Of a DNA stretch of 64,000 bases, positions 60,704-64,000 are shown piece after piece. The stretch's first letter is position 1. Each line of letters starts with the position of its first letter. Made by a program: the position numbers and the translations under genes. The notes under the pieces are model-generated. The model ran no database searches. It was not told the origin of the DNA and saw nothing but the letters and a program-made list of their open reading frames with translations. Origin of the DNA: Corbicula japonica (lineage: Eukaryota > Mollusca > Bivalvia > Venerida > Cyrenidae); contig JAZAYU010000201.1 of the NCBI GenBank assembly GCA_038501625.1, forward strand, positions 806,001 to 870,000, given 5' to 3'.

Positions 60704-63202
60704 CTGAAAAAAATGATGTAAGTTCAGGTAAATGTGGAAAACACAGCTGCATTGTTGGTAGAATCAACACTTAACTGAAGTTAAGGAAAAATATTTCTTC
60801 AGTTATTGAGCCATTTTTATTTTGAAATGAACTTCACGCATGTCAGGTGGTTTGAATGCAAATTGTATATGGGTTATCTACTGCACATCAACAATCTGAT
60901 AGTTTGGGCCTGAAATTAACAGTAGTTGTTTATCGACCACAAGCAATCTTTATGTGTGCTGACTGTAACAATCTTCTTTTTAAGGTCATTGTAACCATGA
61001 ACTTTCACAGTTTGACTCAAAAAACAAAAGTGGGTTATCAACTCTATAACCAATCTTCAAACCAAGTTTTATAACCAGGTCCAAGCATTGTTTGATTCTA
61101 AATGTAAAGTTTCACAATGACTTTTACCATTTATCTTTTTTCCAAAAATACATGCATATAGGGTTCATGACCATGGCACTGCCTGCATCTCGCTACATTT
61201 GTTCCACTATTTAAGCTGTCAATTTAAAAAAATGACTTCACAAAAGAGTAACGAAATAAGGAACCTGTGTGGTCCTCACCTCAGACAATAACTACTCAGG
61301 TATTTAAGAATTAAAGTACCTGGACCATCCATAAATCTAAACTCTACATGTTTGGTAAGCCAATCCCATACACTTGTCAGTGAGATAAGAATCAGGTTAC
61401 CTGCACTGTTCACTGATCTTGCTGTTATTCATTCCTCCAGGCAAGGTAAGACCAGCATGCTTATCATCATCTATCTCCCCATCTCTATATTTCTTCTTCA
61501 GTAACTTTTTTCTCTCCTTCTTTCTATCTTTTCTTGTAAGGACTTTTACAGCTGAAACTTTAAACTTAAACTTTAACATGTCATTGAACATTTTTACACG
61601 ATATTTAAAAACTAGTGTATCAGGAGTAATCATTCTTGATGTCACATATGACTTTGTTCATGCAGCTGATATATTTCAAGTTTTAAGTGAATAGGACAAG
61701 TACTTTCAATGTTATAGGCAACATTAATTTTCATGTTAATGTTGCATTTGAAAGGGGCATAACCCAAAAAATAGTGAAACAGAAGTTATCATTCTTGTTG
61801 TCACTGATGGCTTTGTTCAATCAGATGATATATTCCAAGGATTTAAGTGAATAGGGGGACAAGTACTTTTAAAGTTATTGGTAACATTAAGATTTTGGTT
61901 AAAGTATGGTGACTATCAGATGTTGATGCTGCAGCCGCTGAGGCCGCCGGACTATAGGATCCCTATGTGTCTACCTGCAAGTACTTTTAAAGTAATAGGC
62001 AACATTCAGATTCATGTTAAAGTCAAGGGACTACCAGATGCCACCCTTACTTCCAATGACGTCGCTGGACTATAGGATCCCTATGTGTCTACTTGCAGGT
62101 GACAACAAGTGATTTTCATTAGCAAGTGCTTGTTATTCACAGCTATAAAATAATGGTATTGAAAAAAGTTGGGATCTTTCAAGCAAAGCAGTTAATATTG
62201 TCATGCAGTAAATTTTAAGTGTATTCAGTTCATGGTTTATCTTACTTTCAGTATCTTGTTTGAGGAGAGCCCGTTGTTTTCTCTGTATCTCCATCTGCTT
62301 CCTTGTCTGACCATCAACTGTCCTTGTTTTACCACACAACTCACATTTGATCATCTTGAAAAAATAATAAATATAACAGTTTAACACTTGGTTGAAAACT
62401 GTTTTTGGGTTGCATATGTGCCACAGACAAAATATTTTTTAAATAGATGGACACAATTATCACTTCATGTACACAACCCTTTGGCTTCTGGACATAATAA
62501 AACAATTTACAGTTTTGCACTATCTTCTACCTTAAAGTAAAAAAGCTTTGTAAAATATGATTCCATGGTTTACAAGCCTGTATATACAGTAAAATCTCTC
62601 ATGAAGACCACACCAAAATTAAGACCACCTTGATAATAAGACCACTTCTTCAATGTCACATTTTACATTTTTGCACTAACTTCTACCTTAACCTTTCCTC
62701 CATAGACAAACCTTTATTGCGTGGGTGAACAGTGTAGATCAACATCAGCCGGCTCATCCATGCCGTCTGATCAGGATCTGCACTGTTCGCTTTTTGATTC
62801 ATTAGGTTAATTCTGACCAAAATGCAACCAGTGCAGATCCTGATCAGACGGCATGGATGTGCTGGCTGATCTGGATCTACACTGGTCGCACATGCGTAAA
62901 AATGCGTATTTATGGAGGAAAGGGTTAAAGTAAAGAACACTACTCCTATAAGACCAGGTTTTTAAAGTCTCAAAGGTGGTCTTAATAGCAAGGTTTCACT
63001 GTACCTACCACTCTATTCCTACCACCAGTATTGTCTTGTAGCAGTTTTCTCTGGAATCTCCCAATCAAGTTATACTCTCCTTTGTCCTGTCTCTGCTTAA
63101 GTCTTTGAACCTTTCGTGTTAATTTTGGTTTTGGTAACAACTTTATTTTGTGATTTCCAGGTGTGAACATGTTAGAACAAAATGAGCACTCTTTGAAAAC
63201 AT
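60316..63202 (-). CDS. C18orf21/RMP24-like zinc-ribbon protein gene, four 3' exons (5' end outside window)
   Basis: Gene-level entry. Exons 63009-63202, 62246-62354, 61401-61551 and 60316-60703 join in phases 0, 1 and 2 into one frame ending in TGA. The product has two Cys pairs (ECSFCSNMF and IKCELCGKTRT), separated by a Lys-rich segment with LLPKPKLTRKVQRLKQ, then a Ser/Thr-rich linker and a basic C-terminal tail with LSQMLKKE and LADFLSNL. This order matches vertebrate C18orf21 (UPF0711), an Rpp21-like protein reported as a subunit of RNase MRP (RMP24), which acts in nucleolar rRNA processing. The role here is inferred from that family. The N-terminal exon was not found before 64000. Confidence 0.82.
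61401..61551 (-). CDS. C18orf21-like gene, third exon in window
   Basis: A 151-bp exon; acceptor AGTTTCAG, phase 1. It encodes the highly basic VKVLTRKDRKKERKKLLKKK, then DGEIDDDKHAGLTLPGG and ISEQC. The donor GCAG/GTAACC is phase 2. The insertion of a Lys/Arg cluster here may be a nuclear or nucleolar signal. Confidence 0.78.
61630..62100. repeat. Intronic modular repeat with duplicated GGACTATAGGATCCCTATG
   Basis: Modules with GATATATTTCAAGTTTTAAG, TTTTAAAGTTATTGG and GAAAGGGGCATAA resemble the inside of the 19.7-21.6 kb repeat. A phrase starting GGACTATAGGATCCCTATGT occurs at about 61949 and again at about 62067. Confidence 0.6.
62246..62354 (-). CDS. C18orf21-like gene, second exon in window
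   Basis: A 109-bp exon; acceptor TTTTTCAAG, phase 0. It encodes MIKCELCGKTRTVDGQTRKQ with the second CxxC, then a basic helix ending QDTE. The donor GAAA/GTAAGA is phase 1. Confidence 0.85.
62587..63001. mobile_element. Mariner-type MITE split by a TTAA MITE
   Basis: Ends CAGTAAAATCTCTCATGAAG and the near-complement at AATAGCAAGGTTTCACTG, with TA on both sides (62585-62586, 63002-63003). Copy B of the 230-bp MITE sits inside it, so it is the older insertion. Confidence 0.83.
62692..62924. mobile_element. 233-bp TTAA-flanked MITE, copy B
   Basis: CCTTTCCTCCATAGACAAAC to TATGGAGGAAAGGG with TTAA on both sides; internal inverted blocks with GATCAGGATCTGCACTGTTC. Confidence 0.92.
63009..63202 (-). 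CDS. C18orf21-like gene, first exon in window
   Basis: A 194-bp exon. Acceptor TATTTCAG (phase 1), then VFKECSFCSNMFTPGNHKIK with the first CxxC, then LLPKPKLTRKVQRLKQ and RFQRKLLQDNTGGRNRV. The donor is GTG/GTAGGT (phase 0). A mariner MITE starts only six bases into the intron, so the functional donor is squeezed between exon and MITE. Confidence 0.83.
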
Positions 63203-63562
63203 CTGAAATAAAAACATCAGTTATCAGTTTCTCAATAAATTCTGATTATAAAGTGATAAAAGTACGACAACATTGCACACGAGTGCCAAAGTGTCACAAA
63301 ATATGCCTGTCGAAAATTTTGTTTATGGTTGAAAACTTTAAGTTCGACAGAGAGGCATGTACATGTATTAAGTTGTAGGAATTCTTATACCGTATCAACA
63401 CCTAAATGAATTTAATAATCAGCCAATTAAATGAATTATGGGGTATATTACAGGAACCATGTACTACTATAATGGATATGATAACCAGCCACATAAATAT
63501 TAAGTTACAGGGCATTTAAAAACTGGCTTGTTATCGTCTTGGTCAAGATATTATGCCCTTAA

Positions 63563-63796
63563 CCCTTTCCTCCACGGATACACCTTTATTACGTGGGCAA
63601 ACAGTTTAGATCCAGATCAGCCGGCACATTCGTGCAATCTAATCAGGATCTGCACTGTTCGCTTTTTGTTTCATGAGGTTATTTTGTACCAAAATGCGAC
63701 CAGTGCAGATCCTGATTGGTCGGCCCAGATGTGACGGCTGATCTGGATCTACACTGGTAGCACATGCGTAAAAATGCGTATATATGGAGGAAAGGG
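63563..63796. mobile_element. 234-bp TTAA-flanked MITE, copy C
   Basis: CCCTTTCCTCCACGGATACA to TATGGAGGAAAGGG with TTAA on both sides. The flanking repeat has a second, empty unit at 63945-63965 (ATTATACCCTTAAACAG) with a single TTAA. Confidence 0.93.
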
Positions 63797-64000
63797 TTAA
63801 ACATTTTCCTGAAGTTTCATGAAGATCGGATAACAACTAATTGATTAAGAGAGAGTATATGGCAAATGTGCAATTTTGTATAAATAAAGGATCATAACTC
63901 TGAAATGGCCAAATGGATTTGGTTGGTTATTGGACTTGGCTGAGATATTATACCCTTAAACAGTTTCTCAAAGATTCATGATCATCCAACAAGAACTATT

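Noticed and set aside
61419..61694. 91-codon plus-strand open frame rich in Phe and Ser
   Set aside because: Antisense shadow of the Lys/Arg-rich exon 61401-61551.

Overview
The window looks like nuclear DNA of an invertebrate animal, most likely a bivalve mollusc. It is AT-rich, its genes have many small exons with GT-AG introns, and it holds several repeat families of the kind common in bivalve genomes (230-bp TTAA-flanked MITEs, mariner MITEs, Tc1 and DIRS/Ngaro remnants, long interspersed repeats built of tandem modules). The species is inferred, not proven. || Layout. From 269 to 45421, on the minus strand, lies one very long gene for a secreted or cell-surface leucine-rich-repeat (LRR) protein. 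I could join 22 coding exons, about 908 codons, with no frameshift: a signal-peptide exon (45316-45421), a Cys-rich N-terminal cap exon (27040-27187), then 20 exons carrying about 34 LRRs. Every intron after the cap is phase 2. The 3' end lies outside the window to the left. From 45422 to about 60300 no gene was recognised: only MITEs, a LINE 3' fragment, a 23-bp minisatellite and a 2.2-kb modular repeat. From 60316 to 63202, minus strand, are four exons of a C18orf21/RMP24-like gene (a zinc-ribbon protein related to Rpp21 of RNase P/MRP); its 5' end is to the right. || The main observation is in the LRR gene. Four of its introns hold tandem repeats anchored on a splice junction, and three repeat units include coding bases of the adjoining exon. 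Intron 1 (18 kb) is almost wholly a 53-bp satellite of about 320 copies, each with 13 bases of the end of exon 1 plus its 5' splice site. The 22159-11352 intron is bounded on both sides by a 50-bp repeat whose unit includes about 31 bases of the adjoining exon plus its 5' splice site. A degenerate ~52-bp repeat carries the 3' splice site and start of the 982-1194 exon. A 44-bp repeat abuts the 3' splice site of the 5002-5145 exon. || Mobile elements are nested in these arrays. A tyrosine-recombinase retrotransposon with split direct repeats (11571-19650) sits in the 50-bp array with no target duplication, and itself contains a MITE and a FLYWCH-bearing Mutator-like element. A pogo/Tigger-like element splits the 53-bp array with a TA duplication. 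The LRR reading frame survives because all of this is intronic.
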